From NCBI RefSeq assembly GCF_001557235.1, contig NZ_LSJI01000164.1, forward strand, positions 1-35,503: a DNA stretch of 35,503 bases. The letters are read 5' to 3'. Below are positions 1-8,132 of this stretch, piece by piece. The translations under genes and the position numbers were made by a program. The notes under the pieces were generated by a model. It saw nothing but the letters and a program-made list of their open reading frames with translations. It was not told where the DNA came from and searched no databases. Origin of the DNA: Phenylobacterium sp. CCH9-H3. Lineage in GTDB: Bacteria > Pseudomonadota > Alphaproteobacteria > Caulobacterales > Caulobacteraceae. Positions within the stretch are counted from its first letter, which is position 1. Each line of letters opens with the position of its first letter.

Positions 1-49
1 AGGCGGCCGGACCGTGGGCTCGGGCGTGGTCTCCAAGATCATCAAGTAG
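1..49 (+). CDS. tuf: Elongation factor Tu, C-terminal end only
   Basis: The window opens inside a gene whose last 15 residues read GGRTVGSGVVSKIIK followed by TAG. This matches the conserved C-terminus of EF-Tu (GGRTVGAGVVTKI-type), the GTPase that delivers aminoacyl-tRNA to the ribosome. Its place directly upstream of the S10 operon is the usual alphaproteobacterial order (fusA-tuf-rpsJ). Only the C-terminal tip of domain 3 is visible, so the call rests on this short match plus synteny. A strong terminator follows 30 bases later. Confidence 0.82.
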   Translation, partial: GGRTVGSGVVSKIIK

Positions 50-79
50 GCCCAAAGCCTACCCGACCACCGAACATTA

Positions 80-112
80 GGGGCCGCCGGACAACTTCCG
101 GCGGCCCCTTTT
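80..112 (+). terminator. Rho-independent terminator after tuf
   Basis: A perfect 12-bp GC-rich stem (GGGGCCGCCGGA pairing with TCCGGCGGCCCC) encloses a 5-base loop (CAACT) and is followed at once by TTTT. This is a textbook intrinsic terminator. It implies that the tuf transcript ends here and that the next gene and the S10 operon need their own promoters. Confidence 0.92.
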
Positions 113-120
113 GCTTGCGC

Positions 121-138
121 CATGACAAGCGTGTCATG
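121..138. promoter_or_regulatory. Perfect 7-bp inverted repeat, candidate operator
   Basis: CATGACA and TGTCATG flank a 4-base spacer, giving a perfect 18-bp dyad located 78 bases before the start codon of the GIN-type protein gene. The size and symmetry fit a site for a dimeric helix-turn-helix repressor (TetR type, for example). No regulator gene is adjacent and I cannot assign a clear -35/-10 pair, so the operator role is inference. Confidence 0.4.
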
Positions 139-215
139 ACTGCGAATTAAGCTGCCCCGTCGGGCGCCCGCGACTAGCTTCCGCATCAACGCTTTCGACT
201 TTGGGAGAGAGGACG

Positions 216-1046
216 ATGCGCCTTCAAACCATCCTTCTGGCCGCCGTGGCCGCGTTCGGCGCCGGGGCCGCCCAGGCCGCCTCGATCGAGGTGAAGGACG
301 CCGCCGCCCGCGTCACCGTGGTGCCGGGAGACCGCTCGGACATCAAGGTCGAGATCGTCTCGACCAACCCCCGGCTCCCGCTCACCGTCCGCACCCTGGC
401 TGGCCGCACGATCGTGGACGGCGACCTGGAACGTCGGATCCGCAGCTGCCGCGGCGCGGGCGAGCGCGCCTCCGTGGAGGTGCGGGACCGTGGCAGCTTC
501 GCCTACGCGGACCTGCCGCAGGTGGTGATCCACACGCCGCGGGATGTGCAGATCGACACCGGCGGCGCGGTGTTTGGGGCCGTGGGCCGCTCGGCCAGCC
601 TCGACCTGGGCAATTCCGGCTGCGGCGACTGGACCGTGGCCAACGTCGCCGGCGAGGCCAAGGTCAGCCAGGCCGGCTCCGGCGACACCCGCATGGGCTC
701 CACGGGTTCGCTCCGGGTGCGGCTGGCCGGCTCGGGCGACGTGGCCGCCGCCGACGTGAAGGGCGGCCTGGACATCAGCATCGCCGGCTCGGGGTCGGCG
801 CACGTCAAGTCCATCGCCGGTCCGCTGGAGGTCTCGGTGGCCGGCTCGGGCGACGTCGACGTCCTGGGCGGCCGGGCGACGACCATGAAGGTCTCGATCG
901 CCGGCTCCGGCGACGTGGACTTCCGCGGGACCGCCGACAGCCTCAAGGTGCGCATCGCCGGCTCGGGCGACGTCCATGCCGGCCAGGTGCGGGGCGAGAT
1001 CTCCAAGACCATCATGGGCTCGGGCTCGATCCGCATCGGCGACTGA
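216..1046 (+). CDS. Secreted GIN-type (DUF2807-like) beta-repeat protein
   Basis: This is a predicted exported protein of 276 residues. The ATG was chosen because a strong GGGAGAGAGGA Shine-Dalgarno lies just before it, whereas an in-frame TTG 15 bases upstream would sit on that site. Residues 1-22 form a signal peptide (MRLQTILLAAVAAFG then an AQA|AS cleavage site). From about residue 130 the chain carries repeated GS(G)DV units with a period of 18-20 residues, the stacked beta-strand pattern of the GIN/DUF2807 head-domain family, often annotated as putative adhesin or cell-envelope proteins. No catalytic motif or membrane anchor is visible and the function is unknown. It sits alone between the tuf terminator and the S10 promoter, has its own candidate operator, and appears to be monocistronic. 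Confidence 0.8.
   Translation: MRLQTILLAAVAAFGAGAAQAASIEVKDAAARVTVVPGDRSDIKVEIVSTNPRLPLTVRTLAGRTIVDGDLERRIRSCRGAGERASVEVRDRGSFAYADLPQVVIHTPRDVQIDTGGAVFGAVGRSASLDLGNSGCGDWTVANVAGEAKVSQAGSGDTRMGSTGSLRVRLAGSGDVAAADVKGGLDISIAGSGSAHVKSIAGPLEVSVAGSGDVDVLGGRATTMKVSIAGSGDVDFRGTADSLKVRIAGSGDVHAGQVRGEISKTIMGSGSIRIGD
672..974 (+). repeat. Degenerate in-frame tandem repeat (AGSGD units)
   Basis: The DNA unit GCCGGCTCSGG begins at 672, 726, 783, 840, 900 and 957, i.e. at intervals of 54, 57, 57, 60 and 57 bases, always in frame. Each copy encodes AGSGD or AGSGS followed by a hydrophobic strand. A last diverged copy (MGSGS) lies close to the stop codon. All intervals are multiples of three, so unit gain or loss would keep the frame. 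Confidence 0.8.
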
Positions 1047-1059
1047 CGCCACGCCACGG

Positions 1060-1081
1060 CTCGCCCCTTGACGGGGGCGAG
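1060..1081 (+). terminator. Terminator-like hairpin after the GIN gene, no U-tract
   Basis: CTCGCCCC pairs perfectly with GGGGCGAG around a 6-base loop, 13 bases after the stop codon. There is no following T run, so intrinsic termination would be weak. The loop is itself the -35 hexamer of the candidate S10 promoter. Confidence 0.45.
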
Positions 1082-1096
1082 TCGCATAGGTATTAC
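1068..1096 (+). promoter_or_regulatory. Candidate sigma-70 promoter of the S10 operon
   Basis: TTGACG and TATTAC are separated by exactly 17 bases, in the 293-base gap between the GIN gene and rpsJ. The same TTGACG hexamer is used in the promoter before rpsM. This would give a transcript with an rpsJ leader of roughly 240 bases. The start site has not been shown and the -10 matches 4 of 6 consensus bases. Confidence 0.6.
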
Positions 1097-1198
1097 CGCG
1101 CCTCCTGTTGGACCGGCTGTGTGCTTCAAAGCGATTTGAGGCGCAGACGCGGCCCGCGGAACGGCTCGAGACAGTGCTTAAATCAAGCGTTTCGGGAG

Positions 1199-1226
1199 TA
1201 GGCCCTCGCGGGTTCGCGCGGGCCTA
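1199..1226 (+). promoter_or_regulatory. Leader hairpin upstream of rpsJ
   Basis: TAGGCCC pairs with GGGCCTA, continuing after one T/C mismatch with CGCG/CGCG around a GGTT loop. It lies in the middle of the long 5' leader of the S10 operon and is not followed by a T run, so it is not a normal terminator. In gammaproteobacteria the S10 leader binds L4 for autogenous control. Whether this unrelated-looking hairpin serves the same purpose is inference. Confidence 0.4.
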
Positions 1227-1339
1227 AGTCGTTTGTGCGGACTTTCGCGTACGGACTCTCACCTGAGGGTTCGGGCTGGTCTTTGAAATGGTCGAGATCA
1301 CGCGGGCGCCCGCCGTCTGTAGGGAAACGTAAGAGCGAT

Positions 1340-1645
1340 ATGGCTCAAAACATTCGCATCAGGCTCAAAGCCTTCGATCACCGCGTGCTGGACCATTCCA
1401 CCCGCGAGATCGTGAACACGGCCAAGAGGACCGGCGCCGCTGTGCGTGGCCCGATCCCGCTGCCGACGCGCATCGAGAAGTTCACCGTCAACCGTTCGCC
1501 GCACATCGACAAGAAGTCGCGCGAGCAGTTCGAAATCCGCACGCATAAGCGCGTGCTCGATATCGTCGACCCCACCCCGCAGACCGTGGACGCGCTGATG
1601 AAGCTCGACCTGTCCGCCGGCGTGGACGTCGAGATCAAGCTCTAA
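1340..1645 (+). CDS. rpsJ: 30S ribosomal protein S10 (NusE)
   Basis: The 101-residue protein [20 protein letters not shown]... is a full-length S10, a component of the 30S head that also acts as NusE with NusB in transcription antitermination. The conserved [19 protein letters not shown] loop is intact. The ATG start gives the standard [14 protein letters not shown]-terminus; a longer in-frame upstream reading (from 1235) has no family support. It is the first gene of the S10 operon, preceded by a long leader, and its TAA merges with an AGGGG Shine-Dalgarno for rplC. Confidence 0.98.
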   Translation: MAQNIRIRLKAFDHRVLDHSTREIVNTAKRTGAAVRGPIPLPTRIEKFTVNRSPHIDKKSREQFEIRTHKRVLDIVDPTPQTVDALMKLDLSAGVDVEIKL

Positions 1646-1658
1646 GGGGATTGATCCG

Positions 1659-2432
1659 ATGCGAACCGGCGTAATCGCCAAGAAACTGGGTATGGCTCGC
1701 TTCTTCGACGAAGCCGGCGCCCACGTGCCCGTGACGGTCCTGAGCCTCGAAGGCTGCCAGGTCGTCGCCCACCGCACCAAGGACAAGGACGGCTACGTGG
1801 CCCTCCAGCTGGGTGCGGGCTCCAAGAAGCCGAAGAACACCACGAAGGCGCTCCGCGGCCACTTCGCCAAGGGCGAGGTCGAGCCGAAGCACAAGCTGGT
1901 CGAGTTCAAGGTCTCGGAAGACGCTCTCATCGACGTGGGCGCGGAGATCACCGCCGACCACTACGTGCCGGGCCAGAAGATCGACATCACCGGCACCACG
2001 GTGGGTAAGGGCTTCGCCGGCGCCATGAAGCGCTGGAACTTCGGCGGCCTGCGCGCCACCCACGGCGTGTCCGTCTCGCACCGTTCGCACGGTTCGACGG
2101 GTAACCGCCAGGATCCGGGCCGCACGTTCCCGGGCAAGAAGATGGCCGGCCACCTCGGCCAGGAAACCGTCACCACCCTCAACCTGACCGTCTGGCGCGT
2201 GGACGCCGAGCGCGGCCTCATCCTGGTCAAGGGCGCCGTCCCGGGCTCGGAAGGCTCGTTCGTGAAGATCCGCGACGCGGTGAAGTCGGCCCTGCCGGCC
2301 GACGCGCCGAAGCCGGGCGCCTTCAAGTCCTCGGGTCAGCCGACCCCGGCCCAGGCCGCCGCGGAAACGCCGGCCGAGGAGTCGGTGGCCGACGCCCCGG
2401 TTGAGGCGACCGAAGCTGGGGATCAAGCGTAA
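1659..2432 (+). CDS. rplC: 50S ribosomal protein L3 with long C-terminal tail
   Basis: This 257-residue L3 is needed early in 50S assembly and reaches toward the peptidyl-transferase centre. The core ends near residue 205 and contains the [20 protein letters not shown] segment. Gln151 there aligns with the glutamine that PrmB methylates in E. coli L3. The E. coli protein has 209 residues; here about 50 extra residues form an Ala/Pro/Glu-rich acidic tail ([20 protein letters not shown]), probably disordered. The stop overlaps the rplD start by one base (TAATG), so translation is likely coupled. Confidence 0.98.
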   Translation: MRTGVIAKKLGMARFFDEAGAHVPVTVLSLEGCQVVAHRTKDKDGYVALQLGAGSKKPKNTTKALRGHFAKGEVEPKHKLVEFKVSEDALIDVGAEITADHYVPGQKIDITGTTVGKGFAGAMKRWNFGGLRATHGVSVSHRSHGSTGNRQDPGRTFPGKKMAGHLGQETVTTLNLTVWRVDAERGLILVKGAVPGSEGSFVKIRDAVKSALPADAPKPGAFKSSGQPTPAQAAAETPAEESVADAPVEATEAGDQA

Positions 2433-3070
2433 TGAAACTCGACGTCATCAAGCTGGACGGCGGGAAGGGCGGCTCGATCGAGCTGGCCGACGATATCTTC
2501 GGCATCGAAGAGATCCGCGGCGACATCCTGCAGCGCGTGGTCACCTGGCAGCTGGCCAAGCGCCGGTCGGGCAACCACAAGATCCAGGTCCGCAACGAGG
2601 TCTCCCGCACCTCGAAGAAGATGTACAAGCAGAAGGGCACCGGCGGCGCCCGTCACGGCTCGCGCCGGGCGGCCCAGTTCGTCGGCGGCGCGAAGGCCCA
2701 CGGTCCCGTGGTCCGCAGCCACGCCTTCGACCTGCCCAAGAAGGTCCGCGCCCTGGCCCTGCGCCATGCGCTGTCCGCCAAGGCCAAGGACGGCTCGCTG
2801 ATCGTCCTGGACTCGGTCTCGCTGAAGGACGCCAAGACGGCCGCGCTCCGCGACCAACTGGGCAAGATCGGCGTGACGCATGCGCTGGTGATCGCCGGCG
2901 CCGAGGTGGACAAGAACTTCGGCCTGGCCGCCCGCAACATCCCGAACGTGGATGTGCTGCCGAACGCCGGCCTGAACGTCTACGACGTGCTGCGTCGCCG
3001 CACCCTGGTCCTGACCAAGGACGCGGTCGAGGCGATCCAGGCGCGCTTCCAGCCTAAGGAGGCCGCGTGA
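2432..3070 (+). CDS. rplD: 50S ribosomal protein L4
   Basis: This 212-residue L4 belongs to the large subunit. The extended central loop ([20 protein letters not shown]) reaches the nascent-peptide exit tunnel. In E. coli L4 is also the autogenous repressor of the S10 operon through the leader RNA and supports RNase E regulation; that role is not demonstrated here but is relevant to the leader upstream of rpsJ. The start overlaps the rplC stop (TAATG) and the stop overlaps the rplW start (TGATG). Confidence 0.98.
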   Translation: MKLDVIKLDGGKGGSIELADDIFGIEEIRGDILQRVVTWQLAKRRSGNHKIQVRNEVSRTSKKMYKQKGTGGARHGSRRAAQFVGGAKAHGPVVRSHAFDLPKKVRALALRHALSAKAKDGSLIVLDSVSLKDAKTAALRDQLGKIGVTHALVIAGAEVDKNFGLAARNIPNVDVLPNAGLNVYDVLRRRTLVLTKDAVEAIQARFQPKEAA

Positions 3071-3372
3071 TGGCCGTGGAACCCACCGTTCGTCACTACG
3101 ACACCATCCTGTCTCCGATCATCACGGAAAAGGCCACGCTGCTCTCGGAGCAGAACAAGGTCGTCTTCCGCGTGGCCGGCGACGCCTCCAAGGACGAGAT
3201 CGCCGCTGCGGTCGAGGCGCTGTTCAAGGTCAACGTCACGAAGGTCAACACGATCAACGTGAAGGGCAAGACCAAGCGGTTCCGCGGCATCATGGGCAAG
3301 CGCTCGGACGTCAAGAAAGCGATCGTGACGCTGGCCGAAGGCCAGTCGATCGACATCACTACGGGGCTCTGA
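3070..3372 (+). CDS. rplW: 50S ribosomal protein L23
   Basis: This is a 100-residue L23, the same length as in E. coli. It lines the exterior of the exit tunnel and is the docking site for trigger factor and SRP. The [15 protein letters not shown]-terminal motif and the [20 protein letters not shown] segment are typical. The ATG in the TGATG overlap with rplD was preferred to the GTG one codon earlier because it gives the family-like N-terminus and the coupling arrangement used repeatedly in this cluster. Confidence 0.98.
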   Translation: MAVEPTVRHYDTILSPIITEKATLLSEQNKVVFRVAGDASKDEIAAAVEALFKVNVTKVNTINVKGKTKRFRGIMGKRSDVKKAIVTLAEGQSIDITTGL

Positions 3373-3376
3373 TCCG

Positions 3377-4213
3377 ATGGCCTTGAAGCAATTCAATCCC
3401 ACGTCGCCGGGCCGCCGTCAGCTGGTCCTGGTCGACAAGTCCGAGCTCCACAAGGGCGGTCCGGAAAAGCGTCTGGTCGAAGGCCTGACGAAGTCGGGCG
3501 GCCGTGGCGGCAACGGCCGCGTGGCGGTCCGCTTCCGCGGCGGCGGCGCCAAGCGCCTGTACCGCATCGTGGACTTCAAGCGCCGGAAGTTCGACGTCCC
3601 CGCGACGGTCGAGCGCCTGGAGTACGACCCGAACCGTTCGGCCTTCATCGCCCTGGTGAAGTACGCCGACGGCGAGCTGGCCTACATCCTGGCTCCGCAG
3701 CGCCTGAAGGCCGGCGACCAGGTGATCGCGGCCGAGAAGGCCGACGTGAAGCCGGGCAACGCCATGCCGCTGCGCGGCATGCCGATCGGCACGATCATCC
3801 ACAACGTCGAGCTGAAGCCCCTGAAGGGCGGCCAGATCGCCCGCTCGGCCGGCGCCTACGCCCAGCTGGTCGGCCGTGACGCCGGCTATGCCCAGATCCG
3901 CCTGAACTCGGGCGAGCTGCGCATGGTCATGGACAGCTGCATGGCCACGGTGGGCGCGGTCTCGAACCCCGACCACATGAACGAGAACCTCGGCAAGGCC
4001 GGGCGTTCGCGTCACAAGGGCCGCAGGCCGCACGTCCGCGGCGTCGCCATGAACCCGATCGACCACCCGCACGGCGGCGGTGAAGGCCGCACCTCCGGCG
4101 GTCGCCACCCGGTGACCCCGTGGGGCAAGCCGACGAAGGGCCGCAAGACCCGCAAGAACAAGGCGACGGACAAGTTCATCATCCGTTCGCGTCACGCTCG
4201 GAAGGCTCGCTAA
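3377..4213 (+). CDS. rplB: 50S ribosomal protein L2
   Basis: This 278-residue L2 is among the most conserved large-subunit proteins, required for subunit association and peptidyl-transferase activity. The C-terminal [20 protein letters not shown] segment contains the conserved histidine near the catalytic centre, and the N-terminal [19 protein letters not shown] segment is intact. It starts four bases after the rplW stop with no strong Shine-Dalgarno, suggesting re-initiation. Confidence 0.98.
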   Translation: MALKQFNPTSPGRRQLVLVDKSELHKGGPEKRLVEGLTKSGGRGGNGRVAVRFRGGGAKRLYRIVDFKRRKFDVPATVERLEYDPNRSAFIALVKYADGELAYILAPQRLKAGDQVIAAEKADVKPGNAMPLRGMPIGTIIHNVELKPLKGGQIARSAGAYAQLVGRDAGYAQIRLNSGELRMVMDSCMATVGAVSNPDHMNENLGKAGRSRHKGRRPHVRGVAMNPIDHPHGGGEGRTSGGRHPVTPWGKPTKGRKTRKNKATDKFIIRSRHARKAR

Positions 4214-4216
4214 GCC

Positions 4217-4495
4217 ATGACCCGTTCCGTCTGGAAAGGCCCGTTCGTCGACGGGTATCTGCTGAAGAAGGCCGAAGCGCTGCAGGCGTCCGGCCGCAAG
4301 GACGTGATCAAGACCTGGTCGCGCCGCTCGACCATCATGCCCCAGTTCGTGGGCCTGACGTTCGGCGTGCACAACGGCCAGAAGCACGTCCCCGTGCTCG
4401 TCTCGGAAGACATGGTCGGCATGAAGCTGGGCGAGTTCGCGCCCACCCGCTTCTTCCCCGGTCACGCGGCCGACAAGAAGGCCAAGAGGAAGTAA
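4217..4495 (+). CDS. rpsS: 30S ribosomal protein S19
   Basis: The 92-residue S19 ([20 protein letters not shown]) matches the E. coli length. It sits in the 30S head beside S13 and contacts the A-site tRNA region and the B1a bridge. The [20 protein letters not shown] and HKxVPV-type segment are conserved. It begins three bases after rplB and ends one base before rplV (TAAGATG). Confidence 0.98.
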   Translation: MTRSVWKGPFVDGYLLKKAEALQASGRKDVIKTWSRRSTIMPQFVGLTFGVHNGQKHVPVLVSEDMVGMKLGEFAPTRFFPGHAADKKAKRK

Positions 4496-4496
4496 G

Positions 4497-4877
4497 ATGA
4501 GCAAGCAAGCCAAGGCTCGCCGTTACACGGAGGCCGAAGCGGTGGCCAAGGTGCGGACCATCCGCATCAGCCCCCGCAAGCTCAACCTCGTGGCCCAGTC
4601 CATCCGCGGCCTGAAGGTGCAGCGCGCCCTGAACGAGCTGGAATTCAGCTCGCGCCGGATCGCCGCCGATGTGCGCAAGGCGCTCTACTCGGCGATCTCC
4701 AACGCCGAGAACAACCACAACCTCGACATCGACTCGCTGGTCGTCGCCGAGGCCTATGTGGGCAAGAACCTCGTGATGAAGCGCTTCCACGCCCGCGCCC
4801 GCGGTCGTGCGTCGCGCGTCGAGAAGCCGTTCAGCGAGATCACGATCGTGGTCCGCGAAGTGGGTGAGGCCGCCTAA
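4497..4877 (+). CDS. rplV: 50S ribosomal protein L22
   Basis: This 126-residue L22 contacts all 23S rRNA domains and sends a beta-hairpin into the exit tunnel, where macrolide-resistance changes occur in other species. The hairpin region reads [20 protein letters not shown]. The [20 protein letters not shown] segment is typical. The N-terminus is about 15 residues longer than in E. coli (110 aa). The stop overlaps rpsC by one base (TAATG). Confidence 0.98.
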   Translation: MSKQAKARRYTEAEAVAKVRTIRISPRKLNLVAQSIRGLKVQRALNELEFSSRRIAADVRKALYSAISNAENNHNLDIDSLVVAEAYVGKNLVMKRFHARARGRASRVEKPFSEITIVVREVGEAA

Positions 4878-5635
4878 TGGGTCAGAAGATCAATCCGGTC
4901 GGGCTTCGCCTCGGCATCAACCGCACCTGGGACAGCCGCTGGTTCGCCGACGGCCCTGAGTACGGCCGCCTGTTGCACGAAGACATCAAGGTCCGCCGCG
5001 CGCTGAAGAAGCGCCTGTACCAGGCCGGTGTCTCGCGCATCATCATCGAGCGCCCGCACAAGAAGTGCCGCATCACCATCTATGCCGCGCGCCCCGGCGT
5101 GATCATCGGCAAGAAGGGCGCGGACATCGACAAGCTGCGCAAGGACATCGCCGCCATGACGGACGGCGAGGTTCACCTGAACATCGTGGAAATCCGCAAG
5201 CCGGAAACCGACGCCCAGCTGGTGGCCGAGAACATCGCCCAGCAGCTCGAGCGCCGGGTCGCCTTCCGCCGCGCCATGAAGCGTTCGATGCAGTCGGCCA
5301 TGCGCCTCGGCGCCAAGGGCGTCCGCATCAACGTCTCGGGCCGCCTGGGCGGCGCCGAAATCGCGCGGATGGAGTGGTATCGCGAAGGCCGCGTGCCGCT
5401 GCACACCCTGCGCGCCGACGTGGACTACGGCTTCACCGAAGCCAAGACCACCTACGGCATCATCGGTGTGAAGGTGTGGGTCTTCAAGGGCGAGGTCCTG
5501 GACCACGACCCGATGGCCCTCGACAAGCGCCTGGCCAGCGAAAGCGGTCCGGCTGGTGAGGGTGGTGGCCGCGAGCGCGGCGATCGTCCCGACCGCGGCC
5601 CCCGCCGCGATCGCCGCGAACCGGCGAACGCCTAA
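4877..5635 (+). CDS. rpsC: 30S ribosomal protein S3 with Arg/Asp/Gly tail
   Basis: This 252-residue S3 forms part of the mRNA entry channel and helicase activity of the 30S subunit. A type II KH domain is visible with its GXXG loop as GKKG at residues 78-81 ([19 protein letters not shown]). The last ~30 residues are a low-complexity charged tail ([20 protein letters not shown]) beyond the E. coli end. TAA merges with AGGA to serve rplP. Confidence 0.98.
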   Translation: MGQKINPVGLRLGINRTWDSRWFADGPEYGRLLHEDIKVRRALKKRLYQAGVSRIIIERPHKKCRITIYAARPGVIIGKKGADIDKLRKDIAAMTDGEVHLNIVEIRKPETDAQLVAENIAQQLERRVAFRRAMKRSMQSAMRLGAKGVRINVSGRLGGAEIARMEWYREGRVPLHTLRADVDYGFTEAKTTYGIIGVKVWVFKGEVLDHDPMALDKRLASESGPAGEGGGRERGDRPDRGPRRDRREPANA

Positions 5636-5647
5636 GGATCCGAAGAG

Positions 5648-6079
5648 ATGCTGTCTCCGAAGAAGACCAAGTACCGCAAGCAGTTCAAGGGCCGCATCCA
5701 CGGCCTGGCCAAGGGCGGTTTCACCCTGAACTTCGGCTCCTACGGCCTGAAGTCGGTGGAGCCCGAGCGCGTCACGGCGCGGCAGATCGAGGCGGCCCGC
5801 CGCGCGATCACCCGCCAGATGAAGCGCCAGGGCCGGGTGTGGATCCGGATCTATCCGGACGTTCCCGTGACCGGCAAGCCGGCCGAAGTCCGGATGGGCA
5901 AGGGCAAGGGCGCGGTGGAGTTCTGGGCCGCCCGGGTTCACCCCGGCCGGATCATGTTTGAAATCGACGGCGTGCCGGACGATGTGGCCCGTGAAGCCCT
6001 GCGCCTCGGCGCGGCGAAGCTTCCGGTGAAGACCCGCATCGTGACGCGGATCGACGCCCCGGTCGCGGAGCACGCGTGA
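5648..6079 (+). CDS. rplP: 50S ribosomal protein L16
   Basis: The 143-residue L16 ([20 protein letters not shown]) contacts the A- and P-site tRNA elbows and is needed for late 50S maturation. The [20 protein letters not shown] and [18 protein letters not shown] segments are diagnostic. The Shine-Dalgarno AAGGA overlaps the rpsC stop codon, and the stop overlaps the rpmC start (TGATG). Confidence 0.98.
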   Translation: MLSPKKTKYRKQFKGRIHGLAKGGFTLNFGSYGLKSVEPERVTARQIEAARRAITRQMKRQGRVWIRIYPDVPVTGKPAEVRMGKGKGAVEFWAARVHPGRIMFEIDGVPDDVAREALRLGAAKLPVKTRIVTRIDAPVAEHA

Positions 6080-6273
6080 TGAAGATCGACGAAATCCGGG
6101 GTCTGACCCCCGACCAGCTGGCCGACCAGCTCGTCTCCCTCAAGAAGGAGCAGTTCAACCTGCGCTTCCAGAAGGCGACCGGCCAGATCGAGAAGACCCA
6201 CCGCGTGGAAGAGGTGCGCAAGGATATCGCGCGCATCAAGACCGTCCTGCGCGCGAAGCAGGCCCAGGCCTGA
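6079..6273 (+). CDS. rpmC: 50S ribosomal protein L29
   Basis: This 64-residue L29 is a two-helix protein next to L23 at the tunnel exit. The motif [19 protein letters not shown] is characteristic. The ATG in the TGATG overlap gives MKIDEIRGL; the GTG one codon earlier was rejected as it is inside the rplP stop context. Its TGA is part of a GAGGAG Shine-Dalgarno for rpsQ. Confidence 0.97.
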   Translation: MKIDEIRGLTPDQLADQLVSLKKEQFNLRFQKATGQIEKTHRVEEVRKDIARIKTVLRAKQAQA

Positions 6274-6286
6274 GGAGAACCGACAG

Positions 6287-6538
6287 ATGCCGAAGCGAAT
6301 TCTCGAGGGCGTGGTCGTCTCCGACAAGGGCGACAAGACGGTCGTGGTGAAGGTCGAACGGACCTTCCTGCACCCGGTGCTGAAGAAGACCGTCCGCCGG
6401 TCCAAGAAGTACCACGCCCATGACGAGGCCAATGCCTACAAGTCCGGCGAAGGCGTCCGCATCATCGAATGCGCGCCCAAGTCCAAGACCAAAACCTGGG
6501 AAGTGCTGCCTAAGGGCGGCGCGGCCCAAGAAGCCTAA
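6287..6538 (+). CDS. rpsQ: 30S ribosomal protein S17
   Basis: The 83-residue S17 ([20 protein letters not shown]) is an OB-fold primary-binding protein that organises 16S helix 11 and helix 7. The [19 protein letters not shown] region, conserved in S17, is present. It has the clearest Shine-Dalgarno in this stretch (GAGGAG). The stop TAA runs into AGGA ahead of rplN. Confidence 0.98.
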   Translation: MPKRILEGVVVSDKGDKTVVVKVERTFLHPVLKKTVRRSKKYHAHDEANAYKSGEGVRIIECAPKSKTKTWEVLPKGGAAQEA

Positions 6539-6550
6539 GGATCTGAACCC

Positions 6551-6919
6551 ATGATCCAGATGCAAACTAACCTGGACGTCGCCGACAATTCCGGCGCCCG
6601 CCGGGTCATGTGCATCAAGGTGCTGGGCGGCGCGAAGCGCCGTTACGCCAGCGTCGGTGACAAGATCGTCGTCTCCGTGAAGGAGGCGATCCCGCGCGGC
6701 CGCGTGAAGAAAGGCGATGTGCTGCAAGCCATCGTCGTGCGCACGAGCCAGGCCATCAAGCGCAAGGACGGTTCGGTGATCCGGTTCGACAAGAACGCCG
6801 CCGTCATCGTCAACAAGTCGTCCGAGCCGATCGGCACGCGGATCTTTGGCCCGGTTCCCCGCGAACTGCGCGCCAAGAACCACATGAAGATCATCTCGCT
6901 CGCTCCCGAGGTGCTGTGA
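6551..6919 (+). CDS. rplN: 50S ribosomal protein L14
   Basis: This 122-residue L14 is a beta-barrel protein at the subunit interface; in E. coli it binds the silencing factor RsfS. The start [20 protein letters not shown] and the [13 protein letters not shown] segment are unmistakable. Translation probably begins from the AAGGA that overlaps the rpsQ stop. The stop overlaps the rplX start (TGATG). It opens the stretch that corresponds to the E. coli spc operon, but here no promoter is visible between them. Confidence 0.98.
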   Translation: MIQMQTNLDVADNSGARRVMCIKVLGGAKRRYASVGDKIVVSVKEAIPRGRVKKGDVLQAIVVRTSQAIKRKDGSVIRFDKNAAVIVNKSSEPIGTRIFGPVPRELRAKNHMKIISLAPEVL

Positions 6920-7233
6920 TGGCTGCGAAGATCAAGAAGGGGGACCAGGTCATGGTCCTCACCGGCAAGGACAAGGGCCGTCAGGGCGCCGTCCTGAAGG
7001 TGCTCCCGCAAGAGCAGCGCGTCGTGGTGCAGGGCCTGAACATGGTCCAGCGCCACACCCGTCCGTCCCAGTTGGATCCCCAAGGCGGGATCAAGCACAA
7101 GGAAGCGTCGATCCACCTGTCGAACGTGGCTGTGGTCGACTCCAACGGCAAGCCGACCCGCGTCGGCTTCAAGGTTGAAGGCGACAAGAAGGTCCGTATC
7201 GCCAAGACGACCGGCGAGGTGATCAATGGCTGA
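6919..7233 (+). CDS. rplX: 50S ribosomal protein L24
   Basis: The 104-residue L24 is an assembly-initiator protein. The N-terminal KOW motif is visible as [20 protein letters not shown], followed by the [17 protein letters not shown] loop. The ATG within TGATG was preferred over the GTG codon before it. The 3' end overlaps rplE by eight bases, the largest overlap in the cluster. Confidence 0.98.
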   Translation: MAAKIKKGDQVMVLTGKDKGRQGAVLKVLPQEQRVVVQGLNMVQRHTRPSQLDPQGGIKHKEASIHLSNVAVVDSNGKPTRVGFKVEGDKKVRIAKTTGEVING

Positions 7234-7792
7234 TCAAGCTTACGAACCGCGGCTCAAGTCCGAGTACCGCTCGCGCATCCGTGCCAAGCTGAAGGAAAAG
7301 TTCGGCTACACGAACGAGATGCAGATCCCGAAGCTCGAGAAGATCGTGATCAACATGGGCGTGGGCGAAGCTGTCGCCGACTCCAAGAAGATCAACTCGG
7401 CGATGGCGGACCTGGCGAAGATCGCCGGCCAGAAGCCGGTGGCCACCAAGGCCCGCACGTCGATCGCCGGCTTCAAGCTGCGCGAAGGCATGACGGTGGG
7501 CTGCAAGGTGACCCTCCGCAAGGACCAGATGTACGAGTTCCTCGATCGTCTGATCACCATCGCGCTGCCGCGCGTGAAGGACTTCCGGGGCCTGAAGCCC
7601 ACGTCGTTCGACGGCCGCGGCAACTACGCCATGGGTCTGAAGGAGCACATCGTGTTCCCGGAGATCAACTACGACCAGATCGACCAGATCTGGGGCATGG
7701 ACATCATCGTCACCACGACTGCGAAGACCGACGACGAAGCGCGTGAGCTTCTTCGGGAATTCCAGTTCCCGTTCGTCCAAGCGCAAGCTTAA
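7226..7792 (+). CDS. rplE: 50S ribosomal protein L5
   Basis: This 188-residue L5 binds 5S rRNA and forms the B1b bridge to S13. The segments [34 protein letters not shown] and [17 protein letters not shown] are diagnostic. It starts inside the end of rplX, which supports coupled translation, and is followed by a 22-base spacer with AAGGA for rpsN. Confidence 0.98.
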   Translation: MADQAYEPRLKSEYRSRIRAKLKEKFGYTNEMQIPKLEKIVINMGVGEAVADSKKINSAMADLAKIAGQKPVATKARTSIAGFKLREGMTVGCKVTLRKDQMYEFLDRLITIALPRVKDFRGLKPTSFDGRGNYAMGLKEHIVFPEINYDQIDQIWGMDIIVTTTAKTDDEARELLREFQFPFVQAQA

Positions 7793-7814
7793 GCGGCGGG
7801 AAGGATAAAGACAC

Positions 7815-8120
7815 ATGGCCAAGAAAAGCGCTGTCAACCGTAACGAACGGGTCAAGCAACTCGTGAAGCAGCACGCCGCCAAGCGCGAGGCGCTGAAGGC
7901 GGTTGCGAACAACGAGAGCCTGCCGCTGGAGGAGCGTTTCGACGCCCGCCTCAAGCTGGCCGAGCTGCCCCGCAACTCGTCCAAGACCCGGATTCGCAAC
8001 CGCTGCGAAGTCACGGGCCGTCCGCGCGGTTACTACCGCAAGCTGAAGATGAGCCGGATTTCCCTGCGCGACCTCGGGTCCGCTGGGCTGATCCCCGGTC
8101 TCGTCAAGTCGAGCTGGTAA
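7815..8120 (+). CDS. rpsN: 30S ribosomal protein S14, zinc-independent form
   Basis: This 101-residue S14 is the long, C-minus form. It has a single cysteine in [15 protein letters not shown] and lacks the paired CxxC zinc ligands of the short form. S14 assembles late in the 30S head with S3 and S10. The C-terminus [11 protein letters not shown] is typical. The stop TAA continues into AGGGGAGGG, an unusually strong Shine-Dalgarno for rpsH. Confidence 0.98.
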   Translation: MAKKSAVNRNERVKQLVKQHAAKREALKAVANNESLPLEERFDARLKLAELPRNSSKTRIRNRCEVTGRPRGYYRKLKMSRISLRDLGSAGLIPGLVKSSW

Positions 8121-8132
8121 GGGGAGGGTCGA

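Noticed and set aside
1235..1339. N-terminal extension of rpsJ into the leader
   Set aside because: S10 proteins start at MAQN-like sequence; the extension is low-complexity and would overlap the leader.
3359..6073. Long minus-strand frames opposite rplB to rplP
   Set aside because: They are antisense to highly conserved ribosomal genes and have His/Asp/Arg-rich compositions with no recognisable domain.
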